The notes: generated by a model from the sequence alone, not told the origin. A DNA stretch of 64,000 nucleotides from Corynebacterium pacaense (GCF_900169525.1 NZ_LT821239.1:1386708-1450707), one strand, 5' to 3'; shown: positions 8,563 to 17,642, counted from the stretch's first letter. Numbers and translations: made by a program.

Positions 8563-9632
8563 GCGGATCTCTCCGCCAGCAGCTCGCGGACCCGCGGAAT
8601 CACCCGGGTGCCGTAGAGTTCCACCGATCGCATCAGGTGCTCGTGCGGCATCGGGCCGTTGGCGTACTTAAGGCTGAACCGGTCGAGATCAAGGACTTCG
8701 ATCGTCGCGGCGATCCGCTGGGCGACGGTCTCGGGGGAACCGATGTAGAGGGAACCGTGCTCTATCTCCTGTTCGAACTGCCTCGGGCTCGCCGGTGCCC
8801 AGCCACGCTCCTCACCGATCCTGCGCTGCTGCACCAGCCAGTGGTCGAGGCTGAGCTCGCGCGCCTGTTCATCGGTGTCGGCGATGAAACCGGGGGAGTG
8901 GGCACCGATGGGCAGTTGCGGGAGTCCGAACTGGTCATTGGCGCGGCGGTAGAGGTCGACGTAGGGGCGGAAGCGGGCCGCGGCCCCGCCGATGATGGCA
9001 AGCATGAGCGGGAAACGGTACTTGGCGGCGCGGACCACGGATTCGGGGGAGCCCCCGACGGCCACCCAGGTGGGGATGCCGGACTCGGTCTCCGGGTGGA
9101 GCTTCACGTTGTCCAGCGCCGCCCTGGTCTTTCCCGACCAGGTGACAGCGCTGTCCCGGGCGTCGGCGTCGAGGATGGTGCGGAAGAGATCGAGCTTCTC
9201 ATCGAAGAGAACCTCATAGTCCTGGAGGTTGAAGCCGAACAGCGGGAAGGACTCGGTGAAGGATCCGCGTCCGAGCGTGATCTCGGCCCGACCCCCGGAG
9301 AGGGCGTTCATGGTGGAGTAGCGCTCGAATATGCGCACCGGGTCATCGGAGGAGAGGACCGTCACCGCCGAGGTGACCCTGAGCCGGGTGGTGGACGCCA
9401 GGATGGAGGTCATGACGATGTCGGGAGCGGAGATCGAGTAGTCGGACCTGTGGTGCTCCCCGATGCCGATGAAGTCCACGCCTACCCTGTCGGCGAGCTT
9501 TGCCTGCTCGACGACATTGCGGATCGTCTGTGCAGGGGGGACGGGCTGACCTGCGGGGTCGACGGTGTTGTCGCCGAAGGTATCGAGTCCGAAGGAGATA
9601 TCGTCACTGGATGCGTGGATTTTTTCTGACAT
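8553..9632 (-). CDS. LLM-class flavin-dependent oxidoreductase (luciferase-like monooxygenase)
   Basis: The 359-residue single-domain TIM barrel of the bacterial luciferase superfamily shows FIGIGEHHRSDYSISAPDIVMTSILASTTRLRVTSAVTVLSSDDPVRIFE and GRAEITLGRGSFTESFPLFG. These suit FMN- or F420-type flavin binding. The protein is close to the Atu2307/SP_0267-like group, whose substrates are not established. Its start at 9632 has GAGG 9 nt upstream. Two near-palindromes at 9691-9733 lie in front of it and suggest control by a dedicated regulator. Confidence 0.88.
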   Translation of the reverse strand: MSEKIHASSDDISFGLDTFGDNTVDPAGQPVPPAQTIRNVVEQAKLADRVGVDFIGIGEHHRSDYSISAPDIVMTSILASTTRLRVTSAVTVLSSDDPVRIFERYSTMNALSGGRAEITLGRGSFTESFPLFGFNLQDYEVLFDEKLDLFRTILDADARDSAVTWSGKTRAALDNVKLHPETESGIPTWVAVGGSPESVVRAAKYRFPLMLAIIGGAAARFRPYVDLYRRANDQFGLPQLPIGAHSPGFIADTDEQARELSLDHWLVQQRRIGEERGWAPASPRQFEQEIEHGSLYIGSPETVAQRIAATIEVLDLDRFSLKYANGPMPHEHLMRSVELYGTRVIPRVRELLAERSAQR

Positions 9633-9690
9633 GGTGCCATCCTCTTCTGTTTGCGGGAACGGTGCTGGGTAGCCCGCAGCCGCGGGCCTG

Positions 9691-9708
9691 TTGTGGATAT
9701 ATCAACAA
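9691..9708. promoter_or_regulatory. Near-perfect palindrome upstream of the monooxygenase gene
   Basis: TTGTGGATATATCAACAA equals its reverse complement at 16 of 18 positions. It lies about 60 bp upstream of the luciferase-like gene, a position suited to a repressor or activator dimer. The cognate protein is unknown. Confidence 0.5.
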
Positions 9709-9717
9709 ATATCAGAA

Positions 9718-9733
9718 TTCGGGATATTCCGAA
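9718..9733. promoter_or_regulatory. Second near-palindrome upstream of the monooxygenase gene
   Basis: TTCGGGATATTCCGAA matches its reverse complement at 14 of 16 positions. It is centred about 26 bp from the first palindrome but has a different sequence, so it may bind a different protein or be part of one larger operator. Confidence 0.4.
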
Positions 9734-9739
9734 ACGACT

Positions 9740-9791
9740 GAGACGGGCCCGGCTCAACGCTCGATCGGAGCGAAGGAACCGGGCCCGTCTC
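9740..9791. terminator. Long nested hairpin downstream of the 42-residue ORF
   Basis: GAGACGGGCCCGG and CCGGGCCCGTCTC form a perfect 13-bp stem. The 26-nt loop holds a second hairpin, CGCTC-GATCG-GAGCG. On the minus strand it follows the small ORF ending at 9885 by about 95 nt and could terminate its transcript, with only a modest T-run beyond. Confidence 0.55.
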
Positions 9792-9884
9792 GGGGGGACC
9801 GTCGAGCCGGGGCGGGAGGCAGGGGGACCGACCCCCGGGGTACTGCCGACCGCTCACTGCGCGAGGGGGCCGTCGTGCCCGCTC

Positions 9885-10013
9885 CTACGCCCCCAGGGTC
9901 CAGTACGCCGGCGGGAAATCAACACCGAACGGACGGAAGAAATCGGCGATGGCCAGACCCCAGACGTGGAGGAAATCTGCGAGCATCGGGAAGTCCGAGA
10001 TGGATGACCCCAT
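9885..10013 (-). CDS. Small hydrophobic/amphipathic protein, 42 residues
   Basis: It starts at the ATG at 10013 behind a clear AGGAG 8 nt upstream and ends at 9885. The peptide MGSSISDFPMLADFLHVWGL… is rich in Phe, Leu, Trp and Asp with no signal peptide. Size and composition resemble the tiny corynebacterial cell-wall channel proteins (PorA/PorH type), which also lack signal peptides, but I see no sequence match and do not assign that function. The strong Shine-Dalgarno sequence, its own 3' hairpin and the 76-bp spacing from relS argue that it is a real, separately transcribed gene. Confidence 0.6.
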   Translation of the reverse strand: MGSSISDFPMLADFLHVWGLAIADFFRPFGVDFPPAYWTLGA

Positions 10014-10089
10014 GTTAAAAGCTCCTAGCGTTGCGACGGTTGAAGATGCCTGCCCCAGCGTACTATCCACGCTGCCCCGGTGTGCCCTT

Positions 10090-11181
10090 TTAGTCGTGGA
10101 GCGTGTCGGGGGCCGTGGCTGAATCGGCGGAGGTGCCGTCGACGGCGGCGGGGGAATCCCGGTGCGCCGCGAGGATGTGTGCCGCCTGCATCTGCTCCAG
10201 TTTGCGCTTGAGCTGCCTGTGGCGTTTGACATCGAGGGATTGGGAGTCCTGCCCGACGGTGGCGGAGATGTGAGCACCGCCGAACTTCTTCAGCAGCAGA
10301 TCGTCGATAATCCGAATCTGCCCCGGATGGAAGCGGTAGCGCATGACCTTGAGCAGCACCTCGATATCGGCGGCATTGAGCAGGTCGCGCAGCGAGGCAA
10401 CCGTGTTGATGCCGTTTGCGTGCAGAATATCCTCGAGGAAGCGGTAGTTCTCCGAGCGCGGACGGGGAAAGCGGTTGCCGATCAGCATCGCGAGAACCCC
10501 GGGGAGCGTCTCGGCGGTGAGCTCGACGGACTCGTCGGTGACCCGCTCATTGTCCTTGAGCGCCGCAATCTGGTCGAACTGCTGGTCCGCCAACTCGATG
10601 AGGCCGGCGGCGAGAGTGAATTTTCTGTCCACCTCCGGATCAATCTCGCCCTGGGGCCCCACCCCTGCACGCTTGTACCGGATGTCATGCTCGAACTCCG
10701 CCCACGCATGCTGCAGGACGGTGCGCACCTGCACCTCGAAGACCAGGCCCTGATAGTTCTGCAGCTCCTCGATGGTGTCATCGACCTCAAGGATCAGATG
10801 GTGTGATCCGTACCCGAAACCGCCGGAGATCCGCGTCTCTGCTGCCTTGTCCACAGACTTTCGAACGGCGAAGGAATCCTGCAGGACACTGAGTGCCACC
10901 GGGATCTCGGTGGAGTGGAAGGTGGTCACCCGCACGCCGATCATGTCGTGGATGTCGCTGCGTGGATCCGGATAGATCAACGTGCCCTCACCATCGCGTT
11001 TGCGCGCCTTCGCCTTGAGGCTGGACCATTCCTTCAGTCTGGTGCTCACGCGGTCGTATGTCACTCCGCCGTCGGTGAGCAGCTCCTCGATGGCTGACCG
11101 GAACTCCCGCGCAACCTGGGGGTGGTTGCGTCGGAAATCGTGGTAGTAGCTGCCGAAACGGGCGAGTGTGTTATCAGACAT
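10090..11181 (-). CDS. relS: Small alarmone (p)ppGpp synthetase, RelA/SpoT synthetase domain
   Basis: The 363-residue protein has a synthetase domain (about residues 50-190) and no HD hydrolase, TGS or ACT domains. It makes (p)ppGpp or pGpp from ATP and GDP/GTP/GMP. Motifs: DPRSDIHDMIGVRVTTF, GYGSHHLILEV and FEVQVRTVLQHAWAEFEHDIRYKR, which includes the catalytic Glu. A helical C-terminal extension follows. Position beside treY matches C. glutamicum relS, hence the symbol. I use the ATG at 11181; TAGAAT at 11193-11198 (minus strand) leaves only a few nt of leader, and the ATG at 11190 is too close to that box. Confidence 0.85.
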   Translation of the reverse strand: MSDNTLARFGSYYHDFRRNHPQVAREFRSAIEELLTDGGVTYDRVSTRLKEWSSLKAKARKRDGEGTLIYPDPRSDIHDMIGVRVTTFHSTEIPVALSVLQDSFAVRKSVDKAAETRISGGFGYGSHHLILEVDDTIEELQNYQGLVFEVQVRTVLQHAWAEFEHDIRYKRAGVGPQGEIDPEVDRKFTLAAGLIELADQQFDQIAALKDNERVTDESVELTAETLPGVLAMLIGNRFPRPRSENYRFLEDILHANGINTVASLRDLLNAADIEVLLKVMRYRFHPGQIRIIDDLLLKKFGGAHISATVGQDSQSLDVKRHRQLKRKLEQMQAAHILAAHRDSPAAVDGTSADSATAPDTLHD

Positions 11182-11250
11182 GTCGACCATCTATTCTAGA
11201 GGAACCGGTTGCTCTGCGCCCCGGTACCGGGGCATCCCGTCGGGAGCGGC

Positions 11251-13692
11251 CTAGATTTCCATGTCCGGCTCGAGCACAAGGAGTGCGGTGGGCAGCGCGG
11301 TGAAGATGTCCGTGGCGGGAACCATGCCGGTGAAGGTCTGCCCCGTCAGGCGATCCCGCCACCTTCCCGGTGGCAGCGTGATCGTGGTGTCGTCCCATCC
11401 GCCGTTGTTGCGCAGGATCAGTGGCCTCCGGGTGGCGAGTGCAACCACATTGAGGTGGTTCCTGTCCGCCCCCCGCGCGATTCCGACGACATGGGATTCT
11501 CTCCGCCCCTCACCGAAGACGGCCTGGTAGTCGCCCCCGATGAAGCTATCGGGAAACTCCGCGCGCACCGCGAGTGCCTGCCTGACCACATCGATCTTTG
11601 CCAGATCATGGAACTGACTGAGATGATCGCTTCCCTCTGCCGCCACCGCGAGCCACTCCCAGCCCTCCAGCTTCTCCAGTGCCTGGGCGCGCGCGGTGTA
11701 GTCGATGAAGCGACGGTTATCGGGATCGACCAGGGAATCCTCAAAGAACTCGGTGCCCTGGTAGGTGTCGGGAATTCCCGCACCGATCAATTGAAGCATC
11801 TTGCGGCCCAGGGACACCGAGGTCGCCCCCACCGCCAGGCGCGCGACGAAGTCGCTGATCATCGAGGTGGCCGGGCCGTCGAAAAGCGCGTCGATCCAGT
11901 CCAGGACGGACTGTTCGAAGGATTCCCTGCGATCGACCCACGAGGTCTGAACCCCGGCCTCACGGATGGCCTTGAGGGCGTAGTCCCGGAATCGGATGCG
12001 CAGTGATTCCGTGATCACTCCGTCCGCCGGCCACACCCCGAGAAGATTCTGGAAGAGGAAGTGCCCGGTTGCACCTTCCGGGGCGGGCAGGATCGAGCCG
12101 GTGCGACGAACGAGCTCGGCGAAGGAACTGGGGTCCTCGGTCAGTTCGATCAGCCGTGCGCGGACGTCTTCCCCGCGTTTGGTGTCGTGGGTGGACAGCG
12201 CGGTCATGGCGCTGGGCCACAGGACGCTGCGTTCCTCCTGGAGTAGATGGAATTCCGCAGCGGAAACACCGAAGCGGCCGGGTGCGCCGCCGACCTCCTG
12301 CAGGGCGACCAGCCGGGATGCGCGGTAGAACGTCGTATCCTCCACGCCCTTGGCCATGACGGCGCCACAGACCTGGGCGAAGCGAATCTTCGCCTCGCCG
12401 TTGGCCAGCAGGGCGGCGGCGATGAGATCCAATGCGTCTCGACGCGAGGGGAAGCGCCGCGACATGTCGGCTATGACGCTTGCGGTGGTACGGGATAGTG
12501 AGATGTAGTCCGCGCGGTACACGGGCATGGCGGCCACCAGCTCGATGATCGTCTCCCTCAGCTGGGCGTTGGACACGTTTGAACCGGCGGTGGAGAAATT
12601 GTCGCGGCGCATGGCCCTGGCGAGTCGGCGGATCTCCGCGGCCAGCTCCGACTCCGCCACCTCGCGTTTGAGCGCGTGCTCGGTTGATCCGATCGCGGCC
12701 TCGTCCCAGGTGGAACCGGTGACCTGCAGCGCCAGCATGGAGAAATGATCCTCCGCCTCGCGCGAGATGAACACACCGTCGAGTTCACGCAGTGCGTCAT
12801 AGCCGGTGGTTCCGTCGACCGAGAGTCGCGGATCCAGTGGTTCCTCCACGCCGAGGATCTTCTCCACGATCAGCCAGCGATCCGGTCCGACGACCTCCCG
12901 CAGCCGTTTGAGATAGTTGAAGGGCGCGGAGAGACCATCGGGATGATCAACGCGGACCCCGTCGATGAGGTCATCGGTGACAAGCTCCCGGAGCACCCGG
13001 TGGGTGTGTTCGAACACCAGGGGGTCCTCCTGCCGAATTCCGGCGAGGGTGTTGACGGAGAAGAAGCGGCGGTAGCCGATGACACCGTCACGCCAGTATC
13101 TCAGGCTGTAGGACTGGCGACGGTAGACCTCCACCGGTGTACCGTCCCCGGTGCCCGGGGCGATCGGGAACACGTCATCGTAGTAGCGCAGCACCCGCTC
13201 GCCACCGACCTCGTCGAATTCAAGCCTGTCCTCGTCTCCCTCGGCGCCGAGGATCGGCAGGCCCAGTTTTCCTTCCGAGCCGTTGTCCCGCTGCCAATCT
13301 ATGTCGAAGTAGTACTCAAAATCCGACTTCTGCCCGTTCTTGAGCACATCCCACCACCACTTGTTCAACTGTGGCTCGGCGATTCCAAGGTGATTGGGGA
13401 CGATATCGACGATGATGCCCATCCCGAGCTCATGGGTGGCATCGGCGAGTTCGCGGAAGCCGTCCATCCCGCCGAGCTCCTCATTGATCCTGGTGGGATC
13501 GATGACGTCATAGCCGTGGTTGGAATCGGGCATCGAGGTCAGGATCGGTGAGAGGTAGAGGTGGCTGATGCCGAGCCGTTTCAGATAGGGAAGAATTGCC
13601 TTCGCCTCGGCGAATCCGAATGCGCGGCCGGATGGATCGGCTCTGGGACCTCTCAGCTGCAGTCGGTAGGTGGCGGTGATCGGGCGTGCCAT
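11251..13692 (-). CDS. treY: Malto-oligosyltrehalose synthase
   Basis: It isomerises the reducing end of maltodextrins to an alpha,alpha-1,1 bond, feeding TreZ. The 813 residues begin MARPITATYRLQL; GGAAGGAG lies 8 nt before the ATG at 13692, so the longer frame to 13749 is not used. GH13 landmarks: GISHLYLSPILTS near residue 40, nucleophile Asp in DGVRVDHPDGL, Glu in LIVEKILGVEEPL, and STHDTKRGEDVRARL. The unusually long insertion between barrel strands is normal for TreY. It is transcribed alone, 60 bp upstream of relS on the same strand. Confidence 0.95.
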   Translation of the reverse strand: MARPITATYRLQLRGPRADPSGRAFGFAEAKAILPYLKRLGISHLYLSPILTSMPDSNHGYDVIDPTRINEELGGMDGFRELADATHELGMGIIVDIVPNHLGIAEPQLNKWWWDVLKNGQKSDFEYYFDIDWQRDNGSEGKLGLPILGAEGDEDRLEFDEVGGERVLRYYDDVFPIAPGTGDGTPVEVYRRQSYSLRYWRDGVIGYRRFFSVNTLAGIRQEDPLVFEHTHRVLRELVTDDLIDGVRVDHPDGLSAPFNYLKRLREVVGPDRWLIVEKILGVEEPLDPRLSVDGTTGYDALRELDGVFISREAEDHFSMLALQVTGSTWDEAAIGSTEHALKREVAESELAAEIRRLARAMRRDNFSTAGSNVSNAQLRETIIELVAAMPVYRADYISLSRTTASVIADMSRRFPSRRDALDLIAAALLANGEAKIRFAQVCGAVMAKGVEDTTFYRASRLVALQEVGGAPGRFGVSAAEFHLLQEERSVLWPSAMTALSTHDTKRGEDVRARLIELTEDPSSFAELVRRTGSILPAPEGATGHFLFQNLLGVWPADGVITESLRIRFRDYALKAIREAGVQTSWVDRRESFEQSVLDWIDALFDGPATSMISDFVARLAVGATSVSLGRKMLQLIGAGIPDTYQGTEFFEDSLVDPDNRRFIDYTARAQALEKLEGWEWLAVAAEGSDHLSQFHDLAKIDVVRQALAVRAEFPDSFIGGDYQAVFGEGRRESHVVGIARGADRNHLNVVALATRRPLILRNNGGWDDTTITLPPGRWRDRLTGQTFTGMVPATDIFTALPTALLVLEPDMEI

Positions 13693-13798
13693 TTGTGCTC
13701 TCCTTCCACGAAGCGATCGGTCGGCATGGCTGCTGAAGCAGCATGTCACGACCTTGATCCTAGTGAGTCTGCGGTGACGGCGTTGGAAAGCAGGGGGA

Positions 13799-14422
13799 TC
13801 AGGCGACGAGGAAGGTGCGGCGGTGCATGACGGAGGCGGGGGAGCCCGGGAAACCGTTGAGATATACCAGGGGTTCGGCGCTGATCAGTTCCCCACCTCG
13901 GATGATCGGGTTTTCCGCGGTGTGGCGCAACCAGTCGCACAGCTTTCCCAGCCGCGGGTCCGAGACGGCGGCGGCGATAAGACAGTCGGCCGAAGGCAGC
14001 AGATAGATGATCGAATCCCCCACCTGATCCCGGAGATGACCGTCGAGGATGGTGAATGGACGGGGATGGGCCAGCCAGGCACTGATCGGCGCCCCTGGTG
14101 TGCGGACCTGGACGGCGGCGGAGGCCACCGAGGTGATGGTGCGGGCCTCCCGGAGGTAAAAACAGGTGCCCGCGGGGCCGGCGGCGAGGTTGATCAGATT
14201 GCCCGCGGCCGCGTCCCACGCCTGGCGGATGCTCAGCCCCAATTCCGCCAGACCGCGGTAGCTCACGGTGGCACCCCGGGCCCGCAGCCCCATGGTCAGC
14301 TGCGCCGATAGATTGATGCTGGCCGGGGAATCACCGAAACCGTCATCGGAGATACGGTGGCGCGCCAGCCAGGAGCGGTGGCGGAGCCGGAGTTGGAGAA
14401 ACTGGGTCTGGGCACTGGACAT
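13799..14422 (-). CDS. Conserved hypothetical protein, 207 residues
   Basis: Soluble protein with no signal peptide or membrane helix. GGGAG 8 nt upstream supports the ATG at 14422. Visible pieces include QFLQLRLRHRSWLARHRIS at the N-terminus, an alanine-rich middle (AWDAAAGNLINLAAGPAGTCFYL) and DSIIYLLPSADCLIAAAVSDPRLGKL. I cannot name a family. It lies between treY and an exonuclease gene on the same strand, with about 100 bp on either side, so it might be read with treY, but nothing here shows a functional link. Confidence 0.7.
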   Translation of the reverse strand: MSSAQTQFLQLRLRHRSWLARHRISDDGFGDSPASINLSAQLTMGLRARGATVSYRGLAELGLSIRQAWDAAAGNLINLAAGPAGTCFYLREARTITSVASAAVQVRTPGAPISAWLAHPRPFTILDGHLRDQVGDSIIYLLPSADCLIAAAVSDPRLGKLCDWLRHTAENPIIRGGELISAEPLVYLNGFPGSPASVMHRRTFLVA

Positions 14423-14506
14423 GGGGCAACTCCCGGAGTCTGGATCGGTTGGGTACCGTCACACATGTTGGACTCCGCCACCGGCCACCGGGTTCCCGGA
14501 ATCTTC

Positions 14507-15928
14507 CTAGAAGGGTGGCTGCTCCTCCAGACCGAGAGCGGTGAAGAGCTGCTTTTCATCCCAGATCTCCAGCTTCTGGCCCTTTTCAATCAGTTCCTCC
14601 GCCCGCTTCTGTTTGGAGGTGATTGAATCCCAGGGGCCGGCGACGAGGATGGTGGTCTTCTTGGTCACGTTCTTGCCGACGGTCGCGCCCTGATCGGCAA
14701 TCCGCTGCCACAGGTTACCCTTCTCATAGGGTTCAAAGTCTCCGGTCAGCGTCACGTTCTGTCCGAAGAGGATCCCCTGCGGGTCCGCATCCGGATTCGG
14801 GTCCGGAACGGTGTCGGGGGTGGCAACCTTGGCCCAGGGTGCGGGTCCGCGACCGCCGCCGGACGTCTTCGCCTGCTCCGCGGGCTTGCTCCCGGCGTCC
14901 TGTGCGTCCCCGGAGTGCCCGGTGTCCCTCGTGGCAGGAGCGGCACCGGTATCCAGTCCGAGTGCGCGGCGCTGGGCTGCGACCCCAGCGCCGGAGCGGT
15001 CGCGCAGGACCGGAAATACCCTGGTGCCATCGGTGGATCCGAGGGTGAGACCGCAACTGTGGATGAAATCGATGAAACTGCCGGTGAAGTGGTGTTGCAG
15101 TGCCAGCGAAATGGCGATCTCCGCGCTCGCCCGCGCATCCTCGGTGGCATCGTGGTGGTTGTCCAGCGTGATTCCGAGGGCGGCGGCGACGGTGGGGAGC
15201 TTGTGATTGGCCACCTGGAGTTTTTCAACCCGGGACAGGATCAGGGAGCAGCCGAAGAGCATGTGCGGGGTGTCAATGCCCGAGGCCGCGCACGCGCGTT
15301 TGAGCGCTGTGAAGTCGAACTGCGCATTGTGCGCGATCAGCGGCAGATCGCCGACGAAGTCCACCATCTCGGGCAACCGGTCCGCGAAACTCGGTTCGTT
15401 TTCCACCTGCTTTCCGGAGATGCCGTGGATCGCGATGTTGGCGTCGAGGAACCCGCCCAGTGGTGCCGGCGGAGCGCACAGCCAGGACGCCGAATCCGTC
15501 TCCCTGCCGTCGCGGTAGCGCACCAGACCGATCTGGCAGATCGACCCCCAGTCATCATTCGCCGTCTCCACGTCGAACCCGACGACGTCGAATCCCGCCA
15601 CGCTGTTCCCGCGTGTCGACGCCTCCACCGTAGGGGCCTCCGGCGCGGGTGCCTCACCGTTGAGGATGCGCTCAAGATCGGCGGCCAGGGCCGCGGCTTG
15701 TTCGCCCTGACCGGGGGAGAAGGTGATCACCGTATCCCCGGCACCGCTGAACGCTATATCACCGCAGGTCAGTGCGGTGGGACGGGTGAACTCGAAACCG
15801 GTGACCGCGGACAGCTCAATGACAACCCTCTGTTTCCCGGTCTCGGAGAGCGCGGTGAGGAGCGGGGAGTAGGAGATGGTCAGGGTGGAGTCACCCAGGG
15901 TGAGGTCTGCGCCATGTGCCGCGATCAC
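14507..15928 (-). CDS. DEDDh exonuclease with C-terminal BRCT domain
   Basis: The 473-residue protein starts at the GTG at 15928, which has GAAAGGA 8 nt upstream. An N-terminal domain of about 120 residues (DLTLGDSTLTISYSPL…) precedes a DnaQ-like 3'-5' exonuclease: GFDVVGFDVETANDDWGSICQIGLVRY (motif I), PLIAHNAQFDFTALKRAC (motif II) and HDATEDARASAEIAI (motif III, His and Asp). A Pro/Ala-rich linker leads to a C-terminal BRCT domain (LFGQNVTLTGDF… onward, about residues 390-465). It is probably a DNA repair or proofreading-type nuclease. Its promoter region is shared with the divergent HxlR gene. Confidence 0.85.
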   Translation of the reverse strand: MIAAHGADLTLGDSTLTISYSPLLTALSETGKQRVVIELSAVTGFEFTRPTALTCGDIAFSGAGDTVITFSPGQGEQAAALAADLERILNGEAPAPEAPTVEASTRGNSVAGFDVVGFDVETANDDWGSICQIGLVRYRDGRETDSASWLCAPPAPLGGFLDANIAIHGISGKQVENEPSFADRLPEMVDFVGDLPLIAHNAQFDFTALKRACAASGIDTPHMLFGCSLILSRVEKLQVANHKLPTVAAALGITLDNHHDATEDARASAEIAISLALQHHFTGSFIDFIHSCGLTLGSTDGTRVFPVLRDRSGAGVAAQRRALGLDTGAAPATRDTGHSGDAQDAGSKPAEQAKTSGGGRGPAPWAKVATPDTVPDPNPDADPQGILFGQNVTLTGDFEPYEKGNLWQRIADQGATVGKNVTKKTTILVAGPWDSITSKQKRAEELIEKGQKLEIWDEKQLFTALGLEEQPPF

Positions 15929-16151
15929 AGGTGGTGTCCTTTCAGTGTGAATCTCAGGTGTCCACCACATTACCCGGCGGGGTGGCCGGGGCCGGGCAGG
16001 ACCGGGGCACGGACTCGAACGTCAGTTCGTGGCCCCGTTGTGCGTCGTCACGCCGGTGTGTGCAGGAAAATGTAACAGGGCGGGGGCGGGGAGCGAATTC
16101 ATCAGTAGAAGACATTGCAGCAAAGCCCTACGTTTGAGTGAGGTGGGAACA

Positions 16152-16550
16152 ATGACGCAGCTGGTCAGCAGGCCCCTTCGGGGACCGGCGCGCGGGGAGG
16201 TCTGGGACCCTTTCTTCCGGCACTGCCCCAGTCGGGAACTCCTTGACACGATCGGGGACAAATGGGCGATGCTGATTCTGTTGAGCCTCGAGCACGGCCC
16301 TTTGAGAAACGGGGAGATCCGCAACCGCGTCGATGGCATTTCGCCGAAGATGCTCACCCACCGACTGGGGGTGCTCGCGGAGGACGGTCTGATCACCAGG
16401 ACATCCCACGGGGAGGTCCCGCCCCGGGTGGACTATGAGCTCACTGAGCTGGGTGCTTCCGTATTGGAGCCGGCCCGCGCACTGTATCACTGGACTGTTG
16501 AGCACATGGATGACGTTGTTGCCCATCGCACAGATGAAGCGGAAACCTAG
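16152..16550 (+). CDS. HxlR-family winged-helix transcriptional regulator
   Basis: The protein has 132 residues from the ATG at 16152 (GAGGTGGG upstream). The family block is CPSRELLDTIGDKWAMLILLSLEHGPLRNGEIRNRVDGISPKMLTHRLGVLAEDGLITR. The Cys at the start of this block is the thiol used for redox sensing in several HxlR proteins. It is divergent from the exonuclease gene and 123 bp upstream of the ABC transporter genes; either could be its target, and I see no clear operator to decide. Confidence 0.9.
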   Translation: MTQLVSRPLRGPARGEVWDPFFRHCPSRELLDTIGDKWAMLILLSLEHGPLRNGEIRNRVDGISPKMLTHRLGVLAEDGLITRTSHGEVPPRVDYELTELGASVLEPARALYHWTVEHMDDVVAHRTDEAET

Positions 16551-16673
16551 ATTCCGCGCCCCCGGGGATTAGGGTTAGACATGTCCGACGTTCCCGGACG
16601 GGCCTCCTGCGACGGTGGTTGGAAACGGGGACGGCCAGCCTGAGAATGTTCACAAGGATGTGTCTTAGTTCAA

Positions 16674-17642
16674 ATGAGTGCCAGTTCCCGCACCCTCCCC
16701 GCATTTCTGGTTTCGCTGCTGCTCACCGCGGTGGCGCTCGTCGGCTGCAGCAGCGACGGCGCCGACACCACCGCGGATTCGACAACACCGGCTGCCTCTG
16801 CCGAGGGATTTCCCGTCACCGTCGAGTTCGCCGGCTCCGAACCGGTGACACTGGATAACCAGCCAGAGCGCATCGTCAGTCTCTCGCCCACCGCAACCGA
16901 GATGCTCTTCGCCGTCGGGGCGGGCGACCAGGTGGTCGCCGTGGATGAATACTCGGATTATCCCGCGGACGCACCGACGGTGGCGGGATTGTCCGGCTAC
17001 TCGCCCAGTGTGGAGGCGGTCCTGGACTACGATCCGGACCTGGTCGTGCTCATGGACAAAAGCGAATCCATCGTTGACGGATTGAAATCGGCGGGGGTGC
17101 CGGTGCTGATGATACGTTCCGCCAGGAACCTCGACGACAGCTACTCCCAGATCGATCAGCTGGCCATGGCGACCGGGCACGGTGCCACGGGCAGTGGCGT
17201 TATCGAGGAGATGAGGTCGGGGATCCAGGCCGCAATCGATTCGGTCCCGGCAAGCGTCAAGGACGCGGGGCTGACCTACTACCACGAGCTGACCAGCGAT
17301 TACTACACCACCACCGATGGCACCTTCATCGGGCAGATTTACTCCGAGTTCGGTTTGCGTTCCATCGCCGAGGGGGACTCGGGTTACCCCCAGCTCACCA
17401 GTGAGGCCGTCGTGGCAGCTGATCCCGACTATGTGTTCCTGGCCAACACGAGAGCCGAGGGAACGACCCCGGAGACCGTCGCCCAGCGACCCGGTTGGGA
17501 CACCATCACCGCGGTGCGTGAGGATCAGGTGATCAACCTCAACGATGACATCGCCTCCCGCTGGGGGCCGCGGATCGTCGAGTTGGTTGAACAGATCGCG
17601 CAGGCTCTTAACAGTCATGCCGCCGTTCCCGCGGCGGCCTGA
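16674..17642 (+). CDS. ABC transporter substrate-binding lipoprotein, vitamin B12/iron-complex (BtuF/FecB) type
   Basis: The 322-residue protein has a lipobox signal peptide: LLLTAVALVGCSS places the lipidated Cys near residue 25. A Ser/Thr/Asp linker leads to a periplasmic-binding fold type III: ERIVSLSPTATEMLFAVGAGDQVVAVDEYSDYP, YDPDLVVLMDKSES and RPGWDTITAVREDQVINLNDD. The DEYSDYP stretch is common in BtuF-like cobalamin-binding proteins but also occurs in siderophore and haem binders, so the ligand is open. It is the first gene of a tight three-gene operon. Confidence 0.88.
   Translation: MSASSRTLPAFLVSLLLTAVALVGCSSDGADTTADSTTPAASAEGFPVTVEFAGSEPVTLDNQPERIVSLSPTATEMLFAVGAGDQVVAVDEYSDYPADAPTVAGLSGYSPSVEAVLDYDPDLVVLMDKSESIVDGLKSAGVPVLMIRSARNLDDSYSQIDQLAMATGHGATGSGVIEEMRSGIQAAIDSVPASVKDAGLTYYHELTSDYYTTTDGTFIGQIYSEFGLRSIAEGDSGYPQLTSEAVVAADPDYVFLANTRAEGTTPETVAQRPGWDTITAVREDQVINLNDDIASRWGPRIVELVEQIAQALNSHAAVPAAA

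Noticed and set aside
16566-16590. Possible DtxR iron box (TTAGGGTTAGACATG) before the ABC importer operon
   Set aside because: Only about 10-11 of 19 consensus positions fit and one needs an inserted base; not enough to call iron control.
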